64,000 nt of DNA, taken from the NCBI RefSeq assembly GCF_005937185.1, contig NZ_VCNI01000002.1:1488001-1552000 (forward strand), given 5' to 3'. This DNA comes from Flagellimonas algicola. Its GTDB lineage: Bacteria > Bacteroidota > Bacteroidia > Flavobacteriales > Flavobacteriaceae. The notes below the pieces were generated by a model. The model was not told where the DNA came from. It saw only the letters and a list, made by a program, of their open reading frames with translations, and made no database searches. Below are positions 45,408-53,994 of the stretch, one piece after another (position 1 is the stretch's first letter; the number at the start of each line of letters is the position of its first letter). The position numbers and the translations under genes were made by a program.

Positions 45408-46979
45408 ATGGCATCAGGAAAACAGACACCACGTCAGAAGATGATCAACCTTATGTACTTGATCTTCATCGCGATGTTGGCATTAAATATGAGCAAGGAA
45501 GTTCTTGCCGCATTCGGATTGATGAATGCCAAGCTAGAGACTTCTAACGAAAAAGCCGAAGCAAACAATTTGGCCTATTTTGAAGGTCTTGGGACTAAGG
45601 CATCTGAAGATGCGATCAAATATGGTCCATTGTATGAAAAGGCGCAGACCGTTCAACAACTTTCCAATGAGTACTACGAGTACTTGGAGGAGTTGAAAAA
45701 GGGTATGTTGGCCGATCAGGAAGATCCCAACAACTATGTTGTAATGGATAAGTCTGACTATTTGGACAATCTATTCTTTAAAGGCGATAACTTAAAGCCG
45801 GATGGTCAAGAGTTCTTGTCAAAACTGAATAATTATAGAACCAAGATTTCTGCTGCACTTCCAGAAAACATGGGAGAGATTAAAGGAGCTGTTCAAACCC
45901 GTTTTGAAACTGGTGATCAGAATGGCAAGGTTGAGAGACAAAGAGATGGAGTCAAAGTAGATTGGATGAACTACCACTTTGAGGGTTATCCTTTGGTAGC
46001 TTCCTTGACCAAGATCACACAGTTGCAGGCAGATATCATGTCTACAGAGCAAGAAGTATTGAAAGGACTTTTGGAAGGTAACTTGACGGAAGCCGTTTCC
46101 TTGAAGAATTTCGCTACATCCTTGTCCGCTTCCAAAACTGCTTTTTACACAGGTGAGAAGTACGATGGTAAAATTATCATCAGTAAGACCGATAACTCTT
46201 CTAAGCCAGTTAGGGCTGAGTTGAAGTTGGATGGTAGAAACCTTGCTGCCGAGAAGGATTATATCTTGGAAGAAGGTGGTATCAAGTTGTTGATCAGTGC
46301 CGGTGCTGCCGGTGACCACACAATTTCCGGAACAATGTTCTTTATGCAGGATGGTGAGGAAATCCCAGTGGAAGTGAATAACTCTTTTGCTACCATTACC
46401 AAACCTAATGCTGCGGTTATTTCTGCAGACAAGATGAACGTTGTATACCGTGGTGTGTCCAACCCAATGACCATCTCCATTCCTGGTATTCCAGATAACA
46501 AAGTACGCGCCAATGCTCCTGGGTTGACCAGAAGAAGTGGTAGCAACTATGTAATGAATCCAGGTACGGGTAGAACAGTTACCATTACTGCTTCAGGTAC
46601 ATTGCCAGATGGAAAAGGTATTTCCACAAGATCTGAGTTTAGGATCAAGGATATCCCAAGACCTGGTGGTACCGTACGAGGAGAAGCTGGTAGCGTTAAA
46701 ATGCCAAGAAGAAACCTTGAGATTTCTACAGTTGGCGCTATGTTGGAAGACTTTGATTTTGACTTGAACCTAGCCGTAAGCGGATTTAAGTTCAAGGTGC
46801 CAGGTCAGCCAACCATCAACGTAAACGGAAATAAATTGGATGGAAGAGCCAAGTCTGCCTTAAAGCGTGCCAAGAGAGGCGAGGCGGTTCAGATATTCGA
46901 TATTAAAGCTTATATCACAAACAACAGAACATACAAGTTGAAGAAAGTATCTCCTGTTGTGGTTGAGCTTACAAACTAA
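45408..46979 (+). CDS. gldM: T9SS motor rotor/periplasmic protein GldM
   Basis: A 523-residue protein with the conserved N-terminus GKQTPRQKMINLMYLIFIAM, one membrane helix (about 14-35) that sits inside the GldL pentamer, and a long periplasmic rod of four domains (D1 helical, D2-D4 beta-rich) reaching the GldK/N ring. C-terminal part includes VVYRGVSNPMTISIPGIPDN. Length is typical for flavobacteria. Gaps: 66 bp to gldL, 18 bp to gldN. Confidence 0.96.
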   Translation: MASGKQTPRQKMINLMYLIFIAMLALNMSKEVLAAFGLMNAKLETSNEKAEANNLAYFEGLGTKASEDAIKYGPLYEKAQTVQQLSNEYYEYLEELKKGMLADQEDPNNYVVMDKSDYLDNLFFKGDNLKPDGQEFLSKLNNYRTKISAALPENMGEIKGAVQTRFETGDQNGKVERQRDGVKVDWMNYHFEGYPLVASLTKITQLQADIMSTEQEVLKGLLEGNLTEAVSLKNFATSLSASKTAFYTGEKYDGKIIISKTDNSSKPVRAELKLDGRNLAAEKDYILEEGGIKLLISAGAAGDHTISGTMFFMQDGEEIPVEVNNSFATITKPNAAVISADKMNVVYRGVSNPMTISIPGIPDNKVRANAPGLTRRSGSNYVMNPGTGRTVTITASGTLPDGKGISTRSEFRIKDIPRPGGTVRGEAGSVKMPRRNLEISTVGAMLEDFDFDLNLAVSGFKFKVPGQPTINVNGNKLDGRAKSALKRAKRGEAVQIFDIKAYITNNRTYKLKKVSPVVVELTN

Positions 46980-46997
46980 TAAAGTATAGAAGTAATC

Positions 46998-47900
46998 ATG
47001 AATTGGAAAAATGCATTAATCATTGGAGCATTGGCTTTGGCGCCCGTATCCATGTTGGGCCAGGCAAACATTTTGAATGCCAAGTTGCCACAGGATATAG
47101 GCATAAAGACCGAGGCCCAAAAAGAACAGGACAATGACGCCCCACTTGCCTACGGATACGTAGACGATCGGGATATCCTTTGGTCCAAGACCGTATGGGA
47201 GACCATTGACCTGGACGAGCGTGTTAACTTTCCATTGTACTACCCAACCGATACCATTGGTATTGGTGCGGACAGAAGGTCTTTGTACCATGTTTTGATG
47301 AAGAACATCAGAAATGGGAAACTGACCGAGGTGTACACCGATTCGTATTTCACTGAAAAACGAACTTTAGGAGACTTAAGCGCTACGTTAAGAAAGGTGG
47401 ATACTACTGACCTTGGATACGAGCAATTGAACGCTGGAGAGCAGATTTCTGCGGAGTTTATCAACCAAAGGGATTTGAGCGCAGCTGATATTGAAGAGTA
47501 TCGCATAAAAGGAATGTGGTATTTTGACAAGCGTCAAGGTGAGTTGAAGTACAGACTATTGGGAATTGCCCCCGTAGCTCCGGACGTAAACTTTATTGAC
47601 GATGAGTCTGTAGATCCAGGCGAAAACAAAGTAGAACTTTTCTGGATATGGTATCCTGCCGCCCGTCAGGTGCTGCATGAGGCCAAGGTCTATAACCAGC
47701 GTAACTCCGCACGACCCATTTCTTTTGATATGCTGTTGAATGCAAGACGTTTCAACGGAATAATCTATAAGGAGGACAATGTCCACGGGGATCGTGAAAT
47801 AGACGATTACGTATTTGACAATGCACTGTTCCAATTGTTGGAGGCCAAACGAATCAAGGAGGTCATCCGCGATAGGGAACAGGATATGTGGGCGTATTAA
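46998..47900 (+). CDS. gldN: Type IX secretion / gliding protein GldN
   Basis: A 300-residue exported protein (signal peptide to about MLGQ22) and the partner of GldK in the periplasmic ring. Family blocks: DDRDILWSKTVWETIDLDERVN, cut here to DILWSKTVWETIDL, and WIWYPAARQVLHEAKVYN with RPISFDMLLNARRFNG. Last gene of the gldKLMN unit, followed by two hairpins. Confidence 0.95.
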   Translation: MNWKNALIIGALALAPVSMLGQANILNAKLPQDIGIKTEAQKEQDNDAPLAYGYVDDRDILWSKTVWETIDLDERVNFPLYYPTDTIGIGADRRSLYHVLMKNIRNGKLTEVYTDSYFTEKRTLGDLSATLRKVDTTDLGYEQLNAGEQISAEFINQRDLSAADIEEYRIKGMWYFDKRQGELKYRLLGIAPVAPDVNFIDDESVDPGENKVELFWIWYPAARQVLHEAKVYNQRNSARPISFDMLLNARRFNGIIYKEDNVHGDREIDDYVFDNALFQLLEAKRIKEVIRDREQDMWAY

Positions 47901-47952
47901 ATGAGTCTCGACCTTTGAGCCAATGAGCGAAAAAGGTTGCTAGACGAATTAA

Positions 47953-47970
47953 TCCCGAATTTATTCGGGA
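47953..47970 (+). other. Hairpin after gldN
   Basis: Perfect inverted repeat TCCCGAA / TTCGGGA around TTTA. There is no T-tract, so it is more likely an mRNA 3' stabiliser or repeat remnant than a terminator. Confidence 0.55.
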
Positions 47971-48004
47971 TAAGCCCAAAAATAAATTTCCAATTCTATA
48001 CAGT

Positions 48005-48035
48005 AAAACGCCGCACGAAAGTGCGGCGTTTTTTA
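48005..48035 (+). terminator. Strong Rho-independent terminator of the gld operon
   Basis: Perfect 12-bp stem AAAACGCCGCAC (48005-48016) / GTGCGGCGTTTT (48021-48032) with a GAAA tetraloop, then further T. Confidence 0.9.
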
Positions 48036-48052
48036 TTTGCTGTTTATTCATC

Positions 48053-48083
48053 TTTTGAATGAATAACCGGATGCCTACTTTTG
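48053..48083 (+). promoter_or_regulatory. Promoter of the FAD oxidoreductase gene
   Basis: TTTTG (48053-48057), 18 bp, then TACTTTTG (48076-48083), a perfect -7 box. The ATG is at 48088, only four bases on, so the transcript is probably leaderless. Confidence 0.55.
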
Positions 48084-48087
48084 CAGT

Positions 48088-49155
48088 ATGTACGATTATT
48101 TGATTGTGGGACTGGGATTGGCCGGAATCTCCTTTTGCGAAACCCTTGAAAAAGAGGGAAAGACATATCATGTCATTTCAGATAACTCCCAACAATCCTC
48201 TTTGGTGGCGGGGGGCATGTACAACCCGGTTATTCTAAAGCGTTTTACTCTGGCCTGGAAGGCCAAGGAACAACTGGACCTTGCCATGCCATTTTATATG
48301 GATTTGGAACAGAAATTGGGTGTTCGGTTAGATCATAAATTGCGAGTACTTCGCAAGTTTGCATCCATTGAAGAGCAGAACCTTTGGTTTGAGGCGGCGG
48401 ACAAGCCAGGCTTGGAAGATTTTATGTCCACCAAGATTCAAGAAAACAAAAACCCTTCCTTGGATGCTCCATACGGTTTTGGCGAAGTGCTGCACACGGG
48501 ACGTATTGATACTGCGGTGCTGCTGTCGTCATACACGAAATATTTGGAGAGAAATGGCGCCCTCCAACTTTCGACTTTCGACTTTGCCCATTTTAACGCC
48601 ACCTCGGAACATATTTCCTATAAAACTATCAAGGCCAAGCAAATTGTCTTTTGCGAGGGCTACGGGCTTAAAAACAACCCATTTTTCCAGTATTTGCCCT
48701 TAAATGGAACCAAAGGAGAGCTTTTGAGTATCAAAGCGGCGGATTATATAGAGAAAAATGTGATTAAATCTGGGGTGTTCACCATTCCAATGGGGGAAGA
48801 TTTGTATCGGGTTGGAGCTACCTATAAATGGAAAGACAAGACCAATACTCCAACCAAAGAGGCCAAATCGGAACTCTTGGAAAAATTAAAGACTTTCCTC
48901 AAGTGCGATTTTGAAATTGTGGATCATGTTGCAGGAATTAGACCCACGGTTGTGGATAGACGACCTCTGGTGGGGCAACATCCCGAACATAAAAACCTTT
49001 ATGTATTGAATGGTTTTGGTTCCCGAGGAGTAATGATTGCTCCTTATGCTTCTGGGCAACTCTTCAACTTTATTGAAAAAGGAATCCATCTGGATTCAGA
49101 AATCAATATTGACAGATTCACCAAAAAGTATTTTCCAAAAAAGACATTAGAGTAA
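48088..49155 (+). CDS. FAD-dependent oxidoreductase (DAO family)
   Basis: A 355-residue flavoprotein: N-terminal FAD-binding YLIVGLGLAGISFCETL (GxGxxG, residues 4-20), LVAGGMYNPVI near residue 44, and a C-terminal DAO block VAGIRPTVVDRRPLVGQHPE and NGFGSRGVMIAPYASG. Resembles glycine/D-amino-acid oxidase and MnmC-type domains; the substrate amine cannot be told. The start is fixed by the FAD motif. Sits alone between the gld terminator and a convergent DUF983 gene. Confidence 0.87.
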   Translation: MYDYLIVGLGLAGISFCETLEKEGKTYHVISDNSQQSSLVAGGMYNPVILKRFTLAWKAKEQLDLAMPFYMDLEQKLGVRLDHKLRVLRKFASIEEQNLWFEAADKPGLEDFMSTKIQENKNPSLDAPYGFGEVLHTGRIDTAVLLSSYTKYLERNGALQLSTFDFAHFNATSEHISYKTIKAKQIVFCEGYGLKNNPFFQYLPLNGTKGELLSIKAADYIEKNVIKSGVFTIPMGEDLYRVGATYKWKDKTNTPTKEAKSELLEKLKTFLKCDFEIVDHVAGIRPTVVDRRPLVGQHPEHKNLYVLNGFGSRGVMIAPYASGQLFNFIEKGIHLDSEINIDRFTKKYFPKKTLE

Positions 49156-49228
49156 AAACATGCAATTATTCCTTCTTGTCCAAAAGTTGTCCAAGAAGGG
49201 ATTTATCGCATCCGTGGAAATTGGTGCA

Positions 49229-49251
49229 ACCTGCCTGCCGGCAAGGCAGGT
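49229..49251. repeat. REP-like GC-rich palindrome
   Basis: ACCTGCCT (49229-49236) and AGGCAGGT (49244-49251) flank the palindrome GCCGGC plus one A. It is far richer in G+C than its surroundings, has no T-tract, and lies in the 162-bp spacer between convergent genes. Such GCCTGCC palindromes are dispersed in some flavobacterial genomes (from memory). Confidence 0.5.
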
Positions 49252-49317
49252 TCGTGTCAATTAATTGGCAAAACAATAATATGGCCAATTAAAAAGTGTC
49301 AGCAAAGCCCACTTGGC

Positions 49318-49707
49318 CTATTCCAACTGACCGTTTACTTCTGGTTCGTACTTAAAAAAGAAATTGATCCAGATGTTTCGGGACAATCTTATGATTACAG
49401 GTAAAAACACGATCAGGGTCAAAACTATCGAAATAAAAGTGTTGACCAAGGAAGCTCCCAAAATCAAAAAAGCAATGACAAACGCGGCGGTGCCAAAGGC
49501 AATGCCCACTGCATAACTCACATACATGGAGCCATAGAAAAATGAGGGCTCAATTTTGTACTTGGTTCCACAGTGCGAACAGCGTTCATGCATTTTGAAC
49601 AGTTGGGAAATGGCATAGGGATTAGAGCTCTCATACATGCTCTCCTCATGGCATTTGGGGCAACTTCCTGTTAAAATACTGTAGAGTTTGTTTCCTTTTT
49701 TTAACAT
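49318..49707 (-). CDS. DUF983 family membrane protein
   Basis: A 129-residue protein with an N-terminal four-Cys zinc-ribbon-like module (TGSCPKCHEESM and ERCSHCGTKY, two CxxC pairs) and two membrane helices (about 58-78 and 84-108). DUF983 members are cytoplasmic-membrane proteins of unknown function, seen in many Bacteroidota. Divergent from the ABC-F gene. The start is fixed by the zinc module and by a -7 box 18 bp upstream. Confidence 0.85.
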   Translation of the reverse strand: MLKKGNKLYSILTGSCPKCHEESMYESSNPYAISQLFKMHERCSHCGTKYKIEPSFFYGSMYVSYAVGIAFGTAAFVIAFLILGASLVNTFISIVLTLIVFLPVIIRLSRNIWINFFFKYEPEVNGQLE

Positions 49708-49724
49708 TTGCAGCGATTTTGATG

Positions 49725-49732
49725 CAAAAGTA
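49725..49732 (-). promoter_or_regulatory. -7 promoter element of the DUF983 gene (TACTTTTG)
   Basis: The minus strand reads TACTTTTG, a perfect match, 18 bp from the ATG; leader about 14 nt. Confidence 0.5.
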
Positions 49733-49773
49733 CGGATTAACCCACTTTTGTTCTGTAATTCTGGTCACATAAA

Positions 49774-51684
49774 ATGCTTAATATTCACAATCTTTCTGTT
49801 GCCTTTGGGGGCGAATATCTTTTTGAGGAAATCGCCTTTCGATTGAATGGGGGAGACCGTGTGGGACTCATCGGGAAAAATGGGGCAGGGAAGTCTACTT
49901 TGCTCAAGTTGCTTTCCAAGGAAATGGCTCCGGATACAGGAACCATAGCCACCGAAAAGGACCTTAAGATTGGTTTTTTAAAACAGGACATTGATTTTGA
50001 ACAGGGCCGTACGGTGCTGGAAGAATCCTATCAGGCATTTGCCGAAATCAAAGGGTTGGAACTACAGTTGGAAAAAATCAATCAAGAGTTGGCCGAGCGT
50101 ACCGATTATGAGAGTGAAGGCTACAACCAATTGATGGTGGATTTGACCGATGTGACACACCGCTATGAAATCTTGGGGGGATATAACTATCAAGGGGATA
50201 CCGAAAAAGTACTGATTGGACTGGGGTTTAAACGGGAGGATTTCGACAAGATCACCGATACCTTTTCCGGGGGATGGCGCATGCGGATTGAGCTGGCCAA
50301 ACTCCTGCTTCAAAACAATGATGTGCTGCTTTTGGATGAGCCTACCAACCATTTAGATATTGAATCCATTATTTGGTTGGAGCAGTTTTTAAAAAATTAC
50401 GCTGGTGCTGTCGTCATCGTTTCCCATGACAAGATGTTCTTGGACAATGTGACCAATAGAACCATTGAGATTTCATTGGGGAGGATATACGATTACAGCA
50501 AACCGTACACCAAGTTTCTGGAGCTTAGAAAGGAAATGAAGGAGCAGCAGTTGAATGCCCAAAAAAATCAGGAAAAGCAAATCCAACAGACCGAAAAGCT
50601 CATTGAAAAGTTTCGTGCCAAGGCCACCAAGGCTTCCATGGCACAATCGCTGATCAAAAAGTTGGACAAGCTGGAACGCATAGAAGTGGATGAAGAGGAC
50701 AATAGCGTCATGAACGTTCGGTTTCCGGTTTCAGTAACCCCGGGAAAAGTGGTGGCTGAATTGGAAGATCTGTCTAAAAGCTATGGTGACAATCATGTGT
50801 TGACAGGAATTGATCTTTTGGTGGAGCGTGGTAGTAAAACCGCTTTCGTGGGTCAGAATGGGCAGGGTAAGACCACTTTGGCCAAGATCATGGTGGGCGA
50901 ACTGGATCACGGCGGAAGCATACGAATAGGACATAATGTCCAAATCGGATATTTTGCCCAAAACCAAGCGGAATATCTAGATGGCAACAAGACCATTTTG
51001 GACACCATGATTGATGAAGCCAATGAGAGCAACCGAAGTAAAGTTCGGGATATTTTAGGCTCGTTTCTTTTTCGTGGTGATGAGGTGGAAAAGTATGTAA
51101 AGGTGCTTTCCGGTGGAGAAAGGAACCGTTTGGCACTGGCCAAAATGTTGCTGCAACCTTTCAATGTATTGGTCATGGATGAACCTACCAACCACTTGGA
51201 TATTAAATCCAAAAATGTACTCAAGCAAGCCTTGCAAAACTTTGAGGGAACTTTGGTACTGGTTTCCCATGATCGGGATTTCCTTCAGGGCTTAACGGAC
51301 CGGGTTTACGAGTTTAAAGAAGGCTGTATCAAGGAGTATTTGGGAGATATTGATTTTTATCTGGAGCAACGCAAGGCTGAGGATTTTAGAAAAATTGAAA
51401 AGGGCGAGCAAAAGACCCAGGTCAAAATTGAAAAACCGAAGGAGAATGACTATCAAGCCCAAAAGAGGATAAAATCGCTCAAAAACAAATTAAGTGGGGT
51501 GGAAAAGAAGATTTCGCAATTGGAAAAGGAAATTGCAGAGATTGATCACAGCCTGCTCATGGATTACGATGTAACCATTGCCAAGCCTGACTTTTTTGAT
51601 GGTTATCAAGGCAAAAAGAAAGAACTGGAGACCCTAATGCAAGACTGGGAAAGTCTTTCTCATGAGCTGGAATCCTTGGATTAA
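49774..51684 (+). CDS. ABC-F family ATPase (ribosome-associated type, Uup-like)
   Basis: A 636-residue soluble protein with two ABC domains and no membrane segments. Walker A motifs GLIGKNGAGKSTLLKLL and FVGQNGQGKTTLAKI, signature motifs FSGGWRMRIEL and LSGGERNRLAL, Walker B LLLDEPTNHLDIES and LVMDEPTNHLDIKS. A charged linker (about 245-300) separates the domains and a C-terminal coiled coil (about 560-636) is as in Uup. ABC-F proteins act on the ribosomal E site or in translation stress. A TAATTCTG near-consensus box precedes it at 49756-49763. Resistance-type ABC-F proteins cannot be excluded, but the C-terminal coil favours Uup. Confidence 0.93.
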   Translation: MLNIHNLSVAFGGEYLFEEIAFRLNGGDRVGLIGKNGAGKSTLLKLLSKEMAPDTGTIATEKDLKIGFLKQDIDFEQGRTVLEESYQAFAEIKGLELQLEKINQELAERTDYESEGYNQLMVDLTDVTHRYEILGGYNYQGDTEKVLIGLGFKREDFDKITDTFSGGWRMRIELAKLLLQNNDVLLLDEPTNHLDIESIIWLEQFLKNYAGAVVIVSHDKMFLDNVTNRTIEISLGRIYDYSKPYTKFLELRKEMKEQQLNAQKNQEKQIQQTEKLIEKFRAKATKASMAQSLIKKLDKLERIEVDEEDNSVMNVRFPVSVTPGKVVAELEDLSKSYGDNHVLTGIDLLVERGSKTAFVGQNGQGKTTLAKIMVGELDHGGSIRIGHNVQIGYFAQNQAEYLDGNKTILDTMIDEANESNRSKVRDILGSFLFRGDEVEKYVKVLSGGERNRLALAKMLLQPFNVLVMDEPTNHLDIKSKNVLKQALQNFEGTLVLVSHDRDFLQGLTDRVYEFKEGCIKEYLGDIDFYLEQRKAEDFRKIEKGEQKTQVKIEKPKENDYQAQKRIKSLKNKLSGVEKKISQLEKEIAEIDHSLLMDYDVTIAKPDFFDGYQGKKKELETLMQDWESLSHELESLD

Positions 51685-51819
51685 GGGCTAAGGAGCATTC
51701 TACACCACATTTTTCTCCCTGTTTACAACATTTTTCCGTGCTTACACCTATTTAATTTGTAGAGTTGCTGTCTCAATGCGTAATTTGTAGGTAAATTCTT
51801 ATAAACTGAATTGTAACTC

Positions 51820-52704
51820 ATGAAAAGACTAACCGTTTTTTGCTTTTTGGTACTAGCTTCAACACTAGCATGGGCCAATGAAGAGGTTTCTGCCAAAGAA
51901 AAAGCTGTTTTGTTGGATCTTTACCATAGCACCAAGGGATCGGATTGGAAGGTTTCGTGGAATCTTGACGAACCGGTTGCCCAATGGAAAGGGGTAAAGG
52001 TCAAGGATAATCATGTTGTGGGAATTAATCTTTTCATGAACAATTTGGATGGAATTCTTCCAGAGAGTATAGGAAAGCTTAAGTATCTTACGCATCTCAA
52101 TTTGGCATTCAACAGCATTACCGGGGTTTTACCGAAGGATATTGTAAAGCTGAAAAGCCTAAAGGTATTGCGACTGGAAATGAATAGGATAAAAGGTGCA
52201 TTGCCCATGGGAATTGGACAGCTTCAGGAGTTGGAGGTATTTTCCATGTTCAACAATTTTTTGAGTGGTTCCATTCCACCAACCTTTGGAGAACTCAAAA
52301 ATCTACGGGAGTTAAACCTATCCAGTAACAATTTGAAAGGCATTATCCCAAACACTATCGGAAATCTTACGAAACTGGAAGCTTTGGGTCTCTTTGAAAA
52401 CAGTTTGGAGGGAACCATTCCAGAAGAAATGGGAAATCTTGGGGAATTAAAGGAATTGGTACTGGCCAACAATCAATTGGGAGGAGAGATACCTTCAGAA
52501 TTTGGACAGTTGGCGAGCTTAAAAATATTACAGTTGCAGAACAATAGGTTTAATTCCTACAAAGGGCTGCAAGAGATGGATACAAGACAATTTTTGGTAT
52601 TTGATACCGATGAAAAAAGCTTGAATCCCAAGTTCAACGAAATACAGCTGCAACGTACACGGATGGCTGATACAAAATTTGAAGATGTTGACGATAATGA
52701 GTAG
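51820..52704 (+). CDS. Exported leucine-rich-repeat protein of plant-receptor type
   Basis: A 294-residue protein with a signal peptide (to about AWA19), an N-terminal cap of the plant LRRNT type (KAVLLDLYHSTKGSDWKVSW followed by WKGVKV), then seven 24-residue repeats with the plant-specific consensus LxGxIPxxxGxLxxLxxLxL, e.g. LSGSIPPTFGELKNLREL and LEGTIPEEMGNLGELKEL. The plant cap cysteines are missing. No T9SS C-terminal sorting domain or anchor is visible, so it may be periplasmic or released. Likely protein- or glycan-binding. Two copies of TAATTTGTAG (51753-51762, 51781-51790) lie upstream. Confidence 0.85.
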   Translation: MKRLTVFCFLVLASTLAWANEEVSAKEKAVLLDLYHSTKGSDWKVSWNLDEPVAQWKGVKVKDNHVVGINLFMNNLDGILPESIGKLKYLTHLNLAFNSITGVLPKDIVKLKSLKVLRLEMNRIKGALPMGIGQLQELEVFSMFNNFLSGSIPPTFGELKNLRELNLSSNNLKGIIPNTIGNLTKLEALGLFENSLEGTIPEEMGNLGELKELVLANNQLGGEIPSEFGQLASLKILQLQNNRFNSYKGLQEMDTRQFLVFDTDEKSLNPKFNEIQLQRTRMADTKFEDVDDNE

Positions 52705-52731
52705 TTAGTTATACTTTAGTTTGTTTGGTTT

Positions 52732-52759
52732 GGGGATACAGGCGTGTATCCCCTTTTTT
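52732..52759 (+). terminator. Rho-independent terminator of the LRR gene
   Basis: Stem GGGGATACA (52732-52740) / TGTATCCCC (52745-52753), loop GGCG, then six T. Confidence 0.9.
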
Positions 52760-52826
52760 GTGTCCTTTTTACAAAGAACAGTTCACATTTATGAAATATT
52801 TAACCAAGCAAGTATGCATTAGCCAA

Positions 52827-52834
52827 TAGTTTTG
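52827..52834 (+). promoter_or_regulatory. -7 promoter element of the RND efflux operon (TAGTTTTG)
   Basis: Perfect TAnnTTTG match 23 bp before the adaptor ATG at 52858; leader about 20 nt. No clear -33 box. Confidence 0.5.
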
Positions 52835-52857
52835 CAAAGACTAATCGGTACCAACAC

Positions 52858-53994
52858 ATGCGCAAGCTCATTTTCTCGGTCATTGCAGGTGGCCTCATTA
52901 TTTTTCTGTCCATTTTTTTTGCTAGAATGATTGCAGGAAGCAAGAAGGATAAAAGACCACAACCCCAAAGGGTGGTTAAAACGGTTTTTGTGGATACGGT
53001 CAAAAATGCCACAGTTCCCATTGTAGTTCCAGCTAATGGAAACTTAAGGGCCAAAAGACGCGTAGAACTTTTTTCGGAGGTTCAAGGAGTTTTTAGGTCT
53101 GGGAGTAAATTGTTTCGCACTGGGCAGGAATACGGCTCTGGCCAGACTTTGATTCGAATAGATGCCAACGAATACTACGCATCGGTACAGTCTGCCAAAA
53201 GCAATTTATACAACTTGCTTACTTCCATCATGCCGGATTTAAGGCTGGATTACCCTACCATATATCCCAAATGGCAGGCCTATCTCAACGGCTTTGATTT
53301 AGATAAAACCACACCCAAATTACCGGAAATGACCAGTGAAAAGGAAAAATTCTTCATCTCGGGCCGCGGAGTGATATCCAACTATTATAATGTAAAGAAC
53401 TTGGAACAACGCTTGTCCAAATATACCATTTCAGCTCCCTTTAAGGGGGTGCTTACAGATGCTTTGGTCACCGAAGGAACTTTAATCAGGGTAGGACAAA
53501 AGTTGGGCGAATTTATAAATACCGGTGTTTACGAGCTTGAAGTTTCCGTTAGCAAAACCTATGGTGATTATTTAACCGTGGGCAAGCAAGTGGAGCTTTT
53601 CAATCTGGAGAAAACTGAAAAATTTATGGGAAAAGTAACCCGGGTGAACGGCCGTGTGGATCAAAACTCCCAAACCATTACCGTTTATATTGAAGTCAGT
53701 GGAGATAAACTTAAGGAAGGGCAATATTTGGAAGCCAGCCTGGAGGCCAAAGAGGAACCCAATGCCATTGAAGTGGACCGTTCCTTGCTATTGGAAAACA
53801 ACCAGATTTTTGTGGTTCGTGATTCCATCTTGGATGTCATCGACGTAAATCCCGTTTACTTCACGGATAAAAAGGTGGTGCTCAAAGATGTTCCCAACGA
53901 TGAAGTAATTGTTTCCAAAGCAGTTTCCGGAGCATACACCGGGATGGTGGTAAAAGTATTCGATGCTGCTAAATCCAAAAGGACTAAGTCGTGA
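52858..53994 (+). CDS. RND efflux periplasmic adaptor subunit
   Basis: A 378-residue membrane fusion protein: N-terminal membrane anchor (about 4-24), lipoyl/barrel-sandwich halves (FVDTVKNATVPIVVPANGNL and ISAPFKGVLTDALVTEGTL), a helical hairpin region (about 105-170) and beta-barrel/membrane-proximal domains. Bridges the inner-membrane pump and the TolC-like channel. Its stop overlaps the start of the permease gene by 4 bp, so the three efflux genes are translationally linked. Confidence 0.92.
   Translation: MRKLIFSVIAGGLIIFLSIFFARMIAGSKKDKRPQPQRVVKTVFVDTVKNATVPIVVPANGNLRAKRRVELFSEVQGVFRSGSKLFRTGQEYGSGQTLIRIDANEYYASVQSAKSNLYNLLTSIMPDLRLDYPTIYPKWQAYLNGFDLDKTTPKLPEMTSEKEKFFISGRGVISNYYNVKNLEQRLSKYTISAPFKGVLTDALVTEGTLIRVGQKLGEFINTGVYELEVSVSKTYGDYLTVGKQVELFNLEKTEKFMGKVTRVNGRVDQNSQTITVYIEVSGDKLKEGQYLEASLEAKEEPNAIEVDRSLLLENNQIFVVRDSILDVIDVNPVYFTDKKVVLKDVPNDEVIVSKAVSGAYTGMVVKVFDAAKSKRTKS

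Noticed and set aside
45819-46319. 166-codon open frame on the minus strand
   Set aside because: Antisense to gldM, a certain gene; no domain or promoter.
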